Positions 1 to 8,506 of a DNA stretch of 64,000 nucleotides are shown here, in pieces; the first letter of the stretch is position 1; every line of letters begins with the position of its first letter. Below the pieces are notes generated by a model, which did not search any database, was not told the origin of the DNA, and saw only the letters and a list, made by a program, of their open reading frames with translations. A program made the translations under genes and the position numbers. The stretch comes from Cellulomonas persica (GTDB taxonomy: Bacteria > Actinomycetota > Actinomycetes > Actinomycetales > Cellulomonadaceae): assembly GCF_007989825.1 (NCBI RefSeq), contig NZ_BJUA01000003.1, positions 1 through 64,000 on the forward strand, read 5' to 3'.

Positions 1-666
1 GCTCGTCGGCGACGCCCCGTTCGTCGCCGACCCGCCCGTCCACGCCGTCTGGCAGAACAACGACGGCGGGACGACGTTCTTCTCCCCGGTCCACGGCGCG
101 TACGTGAAGTGGGCGCCCGCCGGCACGCCGCTCGACCTCGCGGCCGAGGCCGAGCGTCTCGCCTGGGCGGGCCCGCACACCCCCGTCCCCGAGGTGCTCG
201 CCCACGGGAGCGACGACGAGGGAGCGTGGCTCGTCACGCGGGCGGTCCCGGGGCGCAGCGCGGTCGACCCGGTGTGGCTGGCGCGACCGCTCGATGCGGC
301 GCGCGCGATCGGTGCCGGGCTGCGCGCGCTGCACGACGCCCTGCCGGTGGACGACTGCCCGTTCACGTGGTCGGTCGAGGACCGGCTCGCGCGGCTGGAC
401 GACCCGGCCCGGGCGAGGGAACTCGCGGCGCCGCCGCCCGTGGACCGGCTCGTCGTCTGCCACGGCGACGCGTGCGCCCCGAACACGCTGCTGTCCGACG
501 ACGGCTCGTGGCTCGCGCACGTGGACCTCGGCCGGCTCGGCCTGGCGGACCGGTGGGCCGACCTCGCGATCGCGACCTGGAGCACCGTCTGGAACTACGG
601 CCCGGGCTACGAGGACGCCGTGCTCGAGGCCTACGGCATCGACCCCGACCCGCAGCGCACGGAGTA

Positions 667-1179
<513 letters not shown>

Positions 1180-1212
1180 GCCTGCTCCTTCGTCGGTTCT
1201 TCGGTGGGCGGC

Positions 1213-1686
1213 TCAGGCCGCGACGATCGCGTCGAGGCGGGCGTAGCCCTGGGTGAGTCCGCCCTCCATGCCGCTGGCGACCATGCCGTCGCGGGCCTCG
1301 AGGGTGGGGTAGACGGAGTGGATCTCGAGGCGGGTGCGCCCGTCGCCGAGGTCGACGAACCGCAGCGTCTCGATCGCCACGACGTCGGGGAAGCCGAGGA
1401 ACTCGAACGTCTGGATCGCGAGCTCGTCGGTCCGGACCGTGTGGAACGTGCCGCGGAAACCGTACGACTCGCCCCCGGGCTCGGTCTGCTGGAAGGCCCA
1501 CCGGCCGCCGGAGACGAAGTCCCACTCGGTGATGTCGGTCGCGAGGCGGTCGGGTCCCATCCACTTCGCGACGAGCGCGGGGTCGGCGTGCGCGGCGAAC
1601 ACGCGGGAGACGGGCGCGTCGAACTCGCGCGTGATGTCGATGAACGGGACGCCTTCGGGTGCGTCGACGTGAACCGGGTGCGTCAT
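1213..1686 (-). CDS. SRPBCC (AHSA1-like) ligand-binding protein
   Basis: 157-residue START/AHSA1-type protein, a helix-grip fold with a hydrophobic cavity. Visible hallmarks are an N-terminal ITREFDAPVSRVFAAHADPALVAKWMGP, then FVSGGRWAF, YGFRGTFH, ETLRFVDLGDGRTRLEI and a C-terminal EGGLTQGYARLDAIV. The open frame continues upstream, but the ATG at 1686 is chosen because it overlaps the arsR stop by 4 bases (ATGA) and begins where homology should begin. ArsR-SRPBCC pairs are common in actinobacteria; they are thought to respond to small molecules, but the ligand is not known. Confidence 0.88.
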   Translation of the reverse strand: MTHPVHVDAPEGVPFIDITREFDAPVSRVFAAHADPALVAKWMGPDRLATDITEWDFVSGGRWAFQQTEPGGESYGFRGTFHTVRTDELAIQTFEFLGFPDVVAIETLRFVDLGDGRTRLEIHSVYPTLEARDGMVASGMEGGLTQGYARLDAIVAA

Positions 1687-2030
1687 GGGTCCTCCTGCTG
1701 AGCGGGGTCCTGCGCGAGGAGCGCGTCGAGGGACCGGAACCTGCGTTCGTGGACGAGCCGGTAGTGGTCGATCCACGCGGTGAGGCGTTCGAGCGCCTCG
1801 GGGGCCAGGTGCACGGGCCGGCGCTGGGCGTCGCGCGTGCGGGTGACGAGTCCCGCCTGCTCCAGCACGTGGATGTGCTTGGAGACCGCCTGCAGTGAGA
1901 TGGCGTGCGGTTCGGCGAGCTCGTTGACTCCTGCGGGGCCGCGCGAGAGCCGCGCGACGATCTGGCGACGGACGGGATCGGCCAGGGCCAGGAATGCCCG
2001 GTCGAGCCGTTCGTCGTCGTCCTGGGTCAC
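1683..2030 (-). CDS. ArsR-family transcriptional regulator
   Basis: 115-residue winged-helix repressor. The recognition region ELAEPHAISLQAVSKHIHVLEQAGLV is typical ArsR, after an ALADPVRRQIVARL first helix. No cysteine metal site is visible, so a metal sensor is unlikely; it resembles the SdpR-like branch that travels with SRPBCC genes. It starts with GTG, without a strong ribosome site, and is first of three co-directional genes. A 24-bp palindrome at 2120-2143 lies about 90 bases upstream of the start and is the likely operator, implying autoregulation of the whole operon. Confidence 0.9.
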   Translation of the reverse strand: MTQDDDERLDRAFLALADPVRRQIVARLSRGPAGVNELAEPHAISLQAVSKHIHVLEQAGLVTRTRDAQRRPVHLAPEALERLTAWIDHYRLVHERRFRSLDALLAQDPAQQEDP

Positions 2031-2119
2031 AGGTGCGTCCTCCCGGCCGCAGGGGGCGCCGACCGTGCTGCGGTCGGCGGGACCTGCGACCTTGCTGATG
2101 TCGGGATGCTGCGATCAGG

Positions 2120-2143
2120 CTATTCAACTGTCAGGTTGAATAG
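2120..2143. promoter_or_regulatory. Inverted repeat, probable ArsR operator
   Basis: Perfect 9-bp arms CTATTCAAC and GTTGAATAG separated by 6 bp. It lies between the arsR operon (leftward) and the 3' end of the kinase gene at 2188, is unusually AT-rich for this genome, and has the size expected of a dimeric winged-helix operator. Binding by the adjacent ArsR is inferred from position. Confidence 0.6.
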
Positions 2144-2187
2144 GACGCTACGCCGGTCGGTCGCATGCCGCAAGGGGTCGTCCCGCG

Positions 2188-2703
2188 TCAGCCCAGATGG
2201 GCGAGCACGGCCGCCGCGACCTCCGCGGGAGTGCGCCCGTCGACCGTCACCACGGGCCCGCGCCCGGCGAGTCGGTGCCCGACGGCGACGTAGCGCTCGG
2301 CCTGGTCGAGGCGCCACTGCCGCGCGCCGGGGTCGGTGTCGTCGCCCTCGATGCGCCGGCGCAGCTCGTCGGGCGACGCGTGCAGCGTCACGTGCCGGAC
2401 GTCGTGCCCGCGCGCGGCGAGGCCGCCCAGCACCTCGTCGGCGTGCCCCGGGTGCAGCAGCGTCATCGGCACGACGAGCACGCCGCCGAGCCGGGCGCGG
2501 CGTGCGGCCGCCCGCACCGTGCCGCGCCGCCATGCGCGCAGGTCCTGGTAGTCGCTCGTGCCGGTGACGCGCCCGAGCGTGCGGCCCAGCCACCATCCGA
2601 GCACCTCGGGGTCGTGAGTCCGCGCCCCGGGGTGCTGGGCGACGAGCTCGGTCGCGCAGGTCGTCTTGCCGACGCCGAACGGTCCGTTGAGCCAGAGGAT
2701 CAC
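2188..2703 (-). CDS. AAA/P-loop small-molecule kinase
   Basis: 171-residue nucleoside-kinase-like P-loop protein. The Walker A motif GPFGVGKTT is at residues 7-15. Further family-like parts are THDPEVLGWWLGR, a lid-like DELRRRIEGDDTD stretch and a C-terminal VVTVDGRTPAEVAAAV helix. Similar proteins are annotated as AAA-family ATPases or as tunicamycin/chloramphenicol-type phosphotransferases; the substrate cannot be read from the sequence. It starts with GTG directly at the P-loop strand and stands alone, co-directional with but well separated from the arsR operon. Confidence 0.8.
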   Translation of the reverse strand: MILWLNGPFGVGKTTCATELVAQHPGARTHDPEVLGWWLGRTLGRVTGTSDYQDLRAWRRGTVRAAARRARLGGVLVVPMTLLHPGHADEVLGGLAARGHDVRHVTLHASPDELRRRIEGDDTDPGARQWRLDQAERYVAVGHRLAGRGPVVTVDGRTPAEVAAAVLAHLG

Positions 2704-2733
2704 GCAGGCGACGCTACCGGCCGCCGGCGGCGG

Positions 2734-3762
2734 TCAGCGGGTGCTGGTCGCGGACTCGACCGGCTCGCGTGCGGCTGCGGGCTTCCTGCGCCCCGCCGCG
2801 TCGGGAGCGGGTGCGTCGTCGGCGGCTGGGGCGAGCGCTCCGGTGTGGCGACGGGTCTCCTTCGACCGCGTGCCCTCGGCCACGGTGAGCTCGCGGGCCG
2901 CGCGCGCTCGGCGGGAGAGCGCGGGGTGGCCCAGGACGACGCCCGCGAGGACGACGAGCGCGCCGACGGCCTGCTGGGCGGACAGTCGCTCACCCCCGAC
3001 GAGGAGGCCCAGGGCCAGGCCGGTCACGGGGTTGAGCAGGCCGACGAGCCCGACGGTCCCGGCGGGCAGGTGCCGCAGGCCGCCGAACCACGCCAGGTAG
3101 GCGACCGCGGTCGCGGCGAGCGACAGGAAGGCGAGGCCGCCCCACGCGGCGCCGTCGAGCGACGGGGGAGCGCCCTCGACGACGACGGCGGCGACGACGA
3201 GCGTGCTCCCGCCCGCGACGAGCTGCCACGAGGTCGAGGCGAGGACGTCCACGTCGTCGTCGCGCCACCGCTGCGCGAGCACGAACCCCACGCTCGACAT
3301 CAGCATGGCCGTGACCGACGCCAGGACGCCCCGCGCGTCGATGCTCCCGGTGCCGGTGAGCACCATCGCGGCGACGCCCGCGAGCCCGAGAAGGCCGCCC
3401 GCGACCGCGGGCGCGGCCGGCCGCTGCGCGACGAGCGCCCACGCCATGAGCATCATGACCAGGGGAGACGTCGCCATGACGGTCGCGGCGACGCTCGTCG
3501 GCAGGAGCTGTGCGGCGACGTACACCAGGACGAAGAACGCGCCCATGTTGAGCGTGCCCAGCACGAGCGAGCGCCACCACCACGAGCCGCGCGGCAGGCG
3601 CCGGGCGACGAGCAGCAGGATCAGGCCGGCGGGCAGCGCGCGCAGCGCCGAGCCCCACAGCGGGGAGTCGGCCGGGAGCAGGTGGCGCGTCACGTAGTAG
3701 CTCGCCCCCCAGGTGATCGGGGCGAACGCGGTCACCAGCATCCAGCGCAGATTTCCTTCCAT
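2734..3762 (-). CDS. EamA/DMT-superfamily transporter
   Basis: 342-residue inner-membrane transporter with about ten hydrophobic helices in two homologous EamA halves (first half starting FAPITWGASYYV; second half containing LAFLSLAATAVAYLAWFGGLRHL, a typical EamA repeat). It probably exports amino acids or other small metabolites. The C-terminal 60 residues are charged and soluble. The frame is open far upstream, but the ATG at 3762 begins the first membrane helix and sits inside the palindrome CTTCCATGGAAG (3756-3767), next to a divergent marR gene. Regulation by that MarR is likely. Confidence 0.87.
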   Translation of the reverse strand: MEGNLRWMLVTAFAPITWGASYYVTRHLLPADSPLWGSALRALPAGLILLLVARRLPRGSWWWRSLVLGTLNMGAFFVLVYVAAQLLPTSVAATVMATSPLVMMLMAWALVAQRPAAPAVAGGLLGLAGVAAMVLTGTGSIDARGVLASVTAMLMSSVGFVLAQRWRDDDVDVLASTSWQLVAGGSTLVVAAVVVEGAPPSLDGAAWGGLAFLSLAATAVAYLAWFGGLRHLPAGTVGLVGLLNPVTGLALGLLVGGERLSAQQAVGALVVLAGVVLGHPALSRRARAARELTVAEGTRSKETRRHTGALAPAADDAPAPDAAGRRKPAAAREPVESATSTR

Positions 3763-3771
3763 GGAAGACAA

Positions 3772-3793
3772 TATATCTTGCGGGGAAGATATA
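3772..3793. promoter_or_regulatory. Inverted repeat in marR/transporter intergenic region
   Basis: Perfect 8-bp arms TATATCTT and AAGATATA with a 6-bp centre, in the 40-bp space between the DMT transporter start and the divergent marR start. A second, 12-bp perfect palindrome, CTTCCATGGAAG, at 3756-3767 overlaps the transporter start codon and shares the CTTCC/GGAAG core. Two adjacent palindromes fit a MarR dimer repressing both divergent genes. The assignment rests on position. Confidence 0.65.
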
Positions 3794-3802
3794 GTCACCC
3801 CC

Positions 3803-4396
3803 GTGACCTCTCCCTCCGCGCGCGACGCCGACACGGTCGGCCCGCGCCGCACGGATCGCCCGGCCCCACCCGACCGGCCCGACCGCTCCGCACCGCCCGA
3901 CCGGCTCGACCTGATCCAGGCGGCGTGGCGCCGCGAGCGGCCCGACCTCGACCCGAGCCCGCAGGGCGTGATCGGGCGGCTGCACCGCGTCGCCGGGCAC
4001 CTCACCGACGAGCTCGTCGCCGTCTACCGGCAGCACGGCCTGAGCGAGGGGGACTTCGACGTGCTCGCCACGCTGCGCCGCGCAGGAGCGCCGTACGAGC
4101 GCACGGCTGGCGACCTCGCCGAGCACACGCTGGTCACGAGCGGTGGCATGACCAAGCGAATCGACCGGCTCGAGGCCGCCGGGCTCGTCACGCGCCGTGT
4201 CGCCGAGCGTGACGCCCGCGCGAGGGTCGTGGCGCTCACCGACGCCGGGCGGACGCTCATCGACGCCGCCTTCACCGACCACCTCGCCAACGAGCACCGC
4301 CTGCTCGCCGCGCTGGACCCCGCCGACGTCGAGGCGCTGCGCGGCATCCTCACCCGCTGGCTCGCGCGCCTGGAAGACCCCCCACCCACCCCCTGA
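3803..4396 (+). CDS. MarR-family transcriptional regulator
   Basis: 197-residue winged-helix regulator with an N-terminal Pro/Asp/Arg-rich extension of about 40 residues. The MarR core runs from GVIGRLHRVAGHLTDELV through DFDVLATLRRAG and the recognition/wing segment LVTSGGMTKRIDRLEAAGLVTRRVAERDARARVVALTDAG. The GTG start at 3803 is preferred over the longer upstream frame because it lies just downstream of the operator-like repeat. It is divergent from the DMT transporter and probably represses it. Confidence 0.9.
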   Translation: MTSPSARDADTVGPRRTDRPAPPDRPDRSAPPDRLDLIQAAWRRERPDLDPSPQGVIGRLHRVAGHLTDELVAVYRQHGLSEGDFDVLATLRRAGAPYERTAGDLAEHTLVTSGGMTKRIDRLEAAGLVTRRVAERDARARVVALTDAGRTLIDAAFTDHLANEHRLLAALDPADVEALRGILTRWLARLEDPPPTP

Positions 4397-4545
4397 GCGC
4401 CCGCGCAGGGATGGATGCAGCGATGGCAGAGCTGCCGTCGCCGCAGGGTGGGGCAGGCGGCGGCGCAGGTCGCCGCAGGGTGTGCGGGTGTGGTGGAGGT
4501 GAAAGGAGTCGTCGGCGGGACCTTGCGCCTTGCTAGTCTGTGCGC

Positions 4546-4632
4546 GTCGCAACTGGCGCAACGAGGTGGGTCACCACCGGGGAGCGACGAAGCAGCTGGA
4601 CCACGGGGTCGGACGCCTGGGCCCTCGGTCGC
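4546..4632 (+). promoter_or_regulatory. ZTP (pfl) riboswitch upstream of glyA-folD
   Basis: The 309-base gap before glyA carries the conserved elements of the pfl/ZTP RNA: CTGGCG near 4553, GTGGG...CCACC(G)GGGAGCG at 4565-4586, a variable linker, then ACGCCTGGGC at 4613-4622. ZTP riboswitches sense the purine intermediate AICAR and its triphosphate ZTP, which build up when 10-formyl-THF is short, and they usually control folate/one-carbon genes; the downstream pair glyA-folD is exactly that. About 75 bases separate the aptamer from the glyA start, so the switch could act on translation or transcription. I see no clear terminator there. Edges are approximate. Bases 4397-4545 show no gene. Confidence 0.88.
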
Positions 4633-4705
4633 CTCATCACCGGACCGTCCGCGTGCATGGGCGCCGATCGCGCCCGCACGGCCACCTGCAACAGGAGCTG
4701 CCGCA

Positions 4706-5989
4706 ATGAGCGACAACGTGCTGAACCAGAACATCGCCGACCTCGACCCGGAGATCGCCGCCGTCCTCGACGGTGAGCTCGCCCGCCAGCAGGGCACCCT
4801 CGAGATGATCGCGAGCGAGAACTTCGTCCCGCTGGCCGTGCTGCAGGCGCAGGGCTCGGTCCTGACGAACAAGTACGCCGAGGGCTACCCGGGCCGCCGC
4901 TACTACGGCGGCTGCGAGCAGGTCGACATCGCCGAGAACATCGCGATCGAGCGGGCCAAGTCCCTGTTCGGCGCGCAGTTCGCGAACGTCCAGCCGCACT
5001 CCGGCGCGACGGCCAACGCCGCCGTCCTGCACGCGCTCGCGCGTCCGGGCGACACGATCCTGGGCCTCGCGCTCGACCAGGGCGGCCACCTGACCCACGG
5101 CATGAAGATCAACTTCTCGGGCCGCCTGTACGACGTCGTCGCGTACGGCGTCGACGAGGAGACCTCGCTGGTCGACATGGCGGAGGTCCGCCGCCTCGCG
5201 ATCGAGCACCAGCCCAAGGTGATCATCGCGGGCTGGTCGGCCTACCCGCGCCAGCTCGACTTCGCCGCGTTCCGTGAGATCGCCGACGAGGTCGGCGCGT
5301 ACCTGTGGGTCGACATGGCGCACTTCGCGGGCCTCGTCGCCGCGGGCGTGCACCCGTCGCCCGTCCCGCACGCGCACGTCGTGTCGTCGACGGTGCACAA
5401 GACCATCGGCGGCCCCCGCTCGGGCTTCATCCTGACCAACGACGCGGACATCGCGAAGAAGATCAACTCCGCGGTGTTCCCGGGCCAGCAGGGTGGTCCG
5501 CTCATGCACGTGGTCGCCGCCAAGGCCGTCGCGTTCAAGATCGCGGCGACGCCCGAGTTCCGCGACCGCCAGGAGCGCACGGTGCGCGGCGCCGCGATCC
5601 TCGCCGAGCGCCTCACGCAGCCGGACGTCGCCGAGGCGGGCATCACCATCCGCTCGGGCGGCACCGACGTGCACCTCGTGCTCGTCGACCTGCGCAACGC
5701 GGCGATCGACGGCAAGCAGGCCGAGGACCTCCTGCACGAGGCGGGCATCACCGTGAACCGCAACGCGGTGCCGAACGACCCGCGGCCGCCGATGGTCACC
5801 TCCGGTCTGCGCATCGGCACGCCGGCGCTCGCCACGCGCGGCTTCGGCGACGCGGAGTTCACCGAGGTCGCGGACATCATCGCCACGGCCCTCGTGCAGG
5901 GTGAGGCGGCGGACACCGAGGCGCTCACGAAGCGCGTCGCGGCGCTGACGGCGGCGTTCCCGCTGTACCCGAACCTGCAGCAGTACTGA
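4706..5989 (+). CDS. glyA: Serine hydroxymethyltransferase
   Basis: 427-residue PLP enzyme converting serine plus THF to glycine plus 5,10-methylene-THF. The sequence is typical throughout: [55 protein letters not shown], the [14 protein letters not shown] strand, and the PLP-lysine segment [18 protein letters not shown] near residue 235. The ATG at 4706 follows AGGAG by 8 bases. The frame stays open upstream through the riboswitch, but that part is not protein-like. It is 11 bp upstream of folD, so both enzymes are made from the riboswitch-controlled message. Confidence 0.97.
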   Translation: MSDNVLNQNIADLDPEIAAVLDGELARQQGTLEMIASENFVPLAVLQAQGSVLTNKYAEGYPGRRYYGGCEQVDIAENIAIERAKSLFGAQFANVQPHSGATANAAVLHALARPGDTILGLALDQGGHLTHGMKINFSGRLYDVVAYGVDEETSLVDMAEVRRLAIEHQPKVIIAGWSAYPRQLDFAAFREIADEVGAYLWVDMAHFAGLVAAGVHPSPVPHAHVVSSTVHKTIGGPRSGFILTNDADIAKKINSAVFPGQQGGPLMHVVAAKAVAFKIAATPEFRDRQERTVRGAAILAERLTQPDVAEAGITIRSGGTDVHLVLVDLRNAAIDGKQAEDLLHEAGITVNRNAVPNDPRPPMVTSGLRIGTPALATRGFGDAEFTEVADIIATALVQGEAADTEALTKRVAALTAAFPLYPNLQQY

Positions 5990-6000
5990 GAGGCTCGACG

Positions 6001-6885
6001 ATGACGGCTCAGATCCTCGACGGGACCGCCACGGCGGCCGCGATCAAGGCGGAGCTCACGCAGCGCGTCGCGGCACTCGCGGCGCGTGGCGTGACCCCCG
6101 GCCTCGGCACGCTCCTCGTCGGCGACGACCCGGGCAGCAGGTGGTACGTCGCCGGCAAGCACCGCGACTGCGCCGAGGTCGGCATCGCCTCCATCCAGGA
6201 GGAGCTGCCCGGCGACGCGACGCAGGAGGACATCGAGGCGGCCGTGCGGCGGCTCAACGAGAACCCCGCCTGCACGGGCTTCATCGTCCAGCTCCCGCTG
6301 CCGCGCGGCATCGACACGCACCGCGTGCTCGAGCTGATCGACCCGGACAAGGACGCGGACGGCCTGCACCCGACGAACCTCGGGCGCCTGGTCCTGCGCG
6401 TCAACGAGCCGGTCACGAGCCCGCTGCCGTGCACGCCGCGCGGCATCATCGAGCTCGTCGAGCGGCACGGCGTCGACCTGCGCGGCGCGGACGTCGTCGT
6501 CGTCGGCCGCGGCGTGACCGTGGGGCGCTCGATCGGGCTGCTGCTCACGCGGCGTGAGGTCAACGCGACCGTCACGCTGACCCACACCGGCACGGCTGAC
6601 CTCGCCGAGCACACCCGCAACGCCGACGTGATCGTCGCCGCCGCGGGCGTACCGGGGATCATCACGGCGGACCTCGTCAAGCCGGGCGCGGTCGTGGTCG
6701 ACGTCGGCGTCTCGCGTGCGACCGACCCCGAGACCGGCAAGAGCCGCGTCGTCGGGGACGTGGACGCGGGCGTGCGCGAGGTCGCGAGCTGGGTCTCGCC
6801 CAACCCCGGCGGTGTCGGCCCGATGACCCGCGCGATGCTCCTGAGCAACGTCGTGGACACCGCGGAGCGCCTCGCCGCCTCCTGA
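6001..6885 (+). CDS. folD: Bifunctional methylene-THF dehydrogenase/cyclohydrolase
   Basis: 294-residue cytosolic FolD, which converts 5,10-methylene-THF to 10-formyl-THF. Signature regions are [27 protein letters not shown] (catalytic Lys in the Y-x3-K motif), [31 protein letters not shown], and the NADP-binding [18 protein letters not shown] and [19 protein letters not shown]. Serine is the usual residue before RWY-x3-K, as here. It is second in the glyA operon and is followed by a strong terminator. The product 10-formyl-THF is what the upstream ZTP riboswitch indirectly monitors. Confidence 0.97.
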   Translation: MTAQILDGTATAAAIKAELTQRVAALAARGVTPGLGTLLVGDDPGSRWYVAGKHRDCAEVGIASIQEELPGDATQEDIEAAVRRLNENPACTGFIVQLPLPRGIDTHRVLELIDPDKDADGLHPTNLGRLVLRVNEPVTSPLPCTPRGIIELVERHGVDLRGADVVVVGRGVTVGRSIGLLLTRREVNATVTLTHTGTADLAEHTRNADVIVAAAGVPGIITADLVKPGAVVVDVGVSRATDPETGKSRVVGDVDAGVREVASWVSPNPGGVGPMTRAMLLSNVVDTAERLAAS

Positions 6886-6899
6886 CGCCTCACGCACGC

Positions 6900-6943
6900 C
6901 CGACGGGCGGCCTGCGGAACACCCCCGCGGGCCGCCCGTCGGC
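6900..6943 (+). terminator. Hairpin terminator after folD
   Basis: Perfect 13-bp arms CCGACGGGCGGCC and GGCCGCCCGTCGG with an inner CCTGCGG/CCGCGGG extension, 15 bases after the folD stop. There is no strong T run, as is usual at this GC content. It closes the glyA-folD operon before the next gene at 6985. Confidence 0.8.
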
Positions 6944-6984
6944 GTCTACGCTGCCGTCGGACGACGAGCGGCGAGGAGGCTGCG

Positions 6985-7341
6985 ATGGCACGGAGGTACG
7001 GCGAGTCCGCCAAGACCCTGACCTGGGGCCTCGGCCTGCTGGTGTCGGGCGTGGTCATCGCGTTCTGGGTGCGCGACCCGTACCTCGCCGCGGGGAACGA
7101 CGGCCTCTCGTCCGGGTTCGACGGGCTGGTCGTCGTCGTCGCGTGCCTGTCGGCCGTCGTCGGGCTGGTGACGACGCTGATCGGCGTGTGGCAGCTCGCG
7201 ACGAACGTCGACATCGCGGCGCTCGCCGTTCGGGACGCGGCGGTCGAGGCCGAGCTCGCGCAGCAACGCGCCGACCGTGAGGCCGCGGAGAAGGCGGCCG
7301 CGCGGGCACGGCTGACGACGCAGCTCGCCCAGGAGGAGTGA
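6985..7341 (+). CDS. Small two-helix membrane protein
   Basis: 118-residue protein of unknown function. Two hydrophobic segments are visible (about residues 12-28, WGLGLLVSGVVIAFWV, and 46-68, LVVVVACLSAVVGLVTTLIGVW), followed by a roughly 45-residue Ala/Glu/Arg-rich tail (VEAELAQQRADREAAEKAAARA) likely to be a cytoplasmic coiled coil. GGAGG precedes the ATG by 7 bases. It stands alone between the folD terminator and the convergent M15 peptidase gene, whose stop is 4 bases away. Confidence 0.75.
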   Translation: MARRYGESAKTLTWGLGLLVSGVVIAFWVRDPYLAAGNDGLSSGFDGLVVVVACLSAVVGLVTTLIGVWQLATNVDIAALAVRDAAVEAELAQQRADREAAEKAAARARLTTQLAQEE

Positions 7342-7345
7342 CGCC

Positions 7346-8281
7346 TCAGGCCGTCGGCGCCGGCTCCTTCGCGCCCGCCGCGGCCTTGGGCCCCGCCTTC
7401 GTCCCGGCTGCCTTCGTCCCGGCTGCCTTGGGCCCGGCTGCCTTGGGCCCGGCTGCCTTGGGCCCGGCCGCCGACTTCTTCCCGGCGGACGGAGCCTTGG
7501 GCTCGGGTGCGGGTGCCTGGGCGGCCAGGACGTCCTGGATCGCCAGCCGTGCCGCGCGGCGCACGTCAGCGCGGGTCAGGTTGCCGTCGGGCAGCGCGGC
7601 TGCGATGGCGTCGGCGATGCCCTGCGCGTCGATCGCCGCGTGCGCGGCGGCCTCCGCGTTGGCGCTGGTGCGCCGCAGGATCGCGTACGTGTCCTTGCGC
7701 TCGAGCTCGGCGTTCCGGTAGGACCACACGGCCTGGGCGATCTCCTCGGCGGTCGGCATGTCCTCCTCCTCTTCCTGCGTCGTGGCTGCGAGCGTCGCAG
7801 CCTTCCCTGCCCGGAGCTTCGCGACGAAGCTCGCGACGTCCGCCTTCGTCGTGCCGTTCGCGAGCTCGAAGTGCATCGCGTCGCGCCGCCCGACGGGGAA
7901 GTCCAACCCCCACCCGAACAGGCCGCCGGACTCCTTGAGGATCGCGCGCACCGTGCGGCCCTGGGCGTTCGTGAACCCCGACGAGTACGGCCTGCCGGGG
8001 TGGTGGTGCTCGAACGGGTGCTTGGCGCCGTTGACGTCGACCGCGGTCCCGCTGATGTGGTTCGAGCGTGCGGCGCCGCCGATCTGCTTGTTGAAGGCGG
8101 CCGAGCGCCAGCCGTTGACCTCCTTGATCGGCTCGACCCGGGCGTGGAACTGCTCCAGGAGCCAGCGGAACGCGGTCGCCACGTCGCCCGAGAGGACGGT
8201 CGCGCCGTTGGCGTCGCCGCCGACGAACATCCGCACGACCGCAGACTCGCCGACCGCGGGCCAGCCGTTGAGCGTCGCCAC
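7346..8281 (-). CDS. M15-type peptidase with Lys/Ala-rich repeat tail
   Basis: 311-residue protein. The N-terminal 165 residues form an M15/VanY-like peptidase domain: zinc ligands in SNHISGTAVDVNG and MHFEL, preceded by EVNGWRSAAFNKQIGG, as in phage endolysin-type D-Ala-carboxypeptidases. A middle region (EIAQAVWSYRNAELERKDTYAILRRT) resembles linkers of actinophage lysins, and the C-terminus is a run of five AAG(P/T)K units. No signal peptide is visible and no phage genes surround it. The GTG at 8281 is chosen for its GGGAGG ribosome site 6 bases upstream; the frame extends further but loses homology. It could be a phage remnant recruited to cell-wall metabolism. Confidence 0.82.
   Translation of the reverse strand: MATLNGWPAVGESAVVRMFVGGDANGATVLSGDVATAFRWLLEQFHARVEPIKEVNGWRSAAFNKQIGGAARSNHISGTAVDVNGAKHPFEHHHPGRPYSSGFTNAQGRTVRAILKESGGLFGWGLDFPVGRRDAMHFELANGTTKADVASFVAKLRAGKAATLAATTQEEEEDMPTAEEIAQAVWSYRNAELERKDTYAILRRTSANAEAAAHAAIDAQGIADAIAAALPDGNLTRADVRRAARLAIQDVLAAQAPAPEPKAPSAGKKSAAGPKAAGPKAAGPKAAGTKAAGTKAGPKAAAGAKEPAPTA
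7397..7471. repeat. Five tandem 15-bp units encoding AAG(P/T)K
   Basis: Five in-frame 15-bp units, two of the type CTTCGTCCCGGCTGC followed by three of the type CTTGGGCCCGGCTGC (the last with one change), inside the M15 peptidase gene. Read on the minus strand they encode a Lys/Ala/Gly/Pro tail like those of histone-H1-like and wall-binding actinobacterial proteins. Unit number probably varies between strains. Confidence 0.85.
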
Positions 8282-8506
8282 GGGGACCTCCCGTAGATCG
8301 GAACTCGTCGTCGAGATCTGGTCGACGTCCGGTGCGGGCCGCGCGGGCTCGTCGTAGCACTCGTAGGCAAGGTGCTCGTGCTCGGTGCGGTGATACGCGC
8401 CCCGGGCCGCCGGGTGGCGTGGACGGGTACGGAGCGCGTCGGTGGTGTGGGGCAGGATCGTCCGGGCCGCGGACGCGGCTCGTCGTGCTCGTCGGAGAGG
8501 AACGCA

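Noticed and set aside
2197..4212. 671-codon plus-strand frame
   Set aside because: Crosses the kinase, DMT transporter and marR start region; low-complexity Arg/Asp/Gly translation.
7397..7471. Five regular 15-bp repeats as a possible CRISPR or satellite array
   Set aside because: They are contiguous, in frame and inside a coding gene; there are no spacers.
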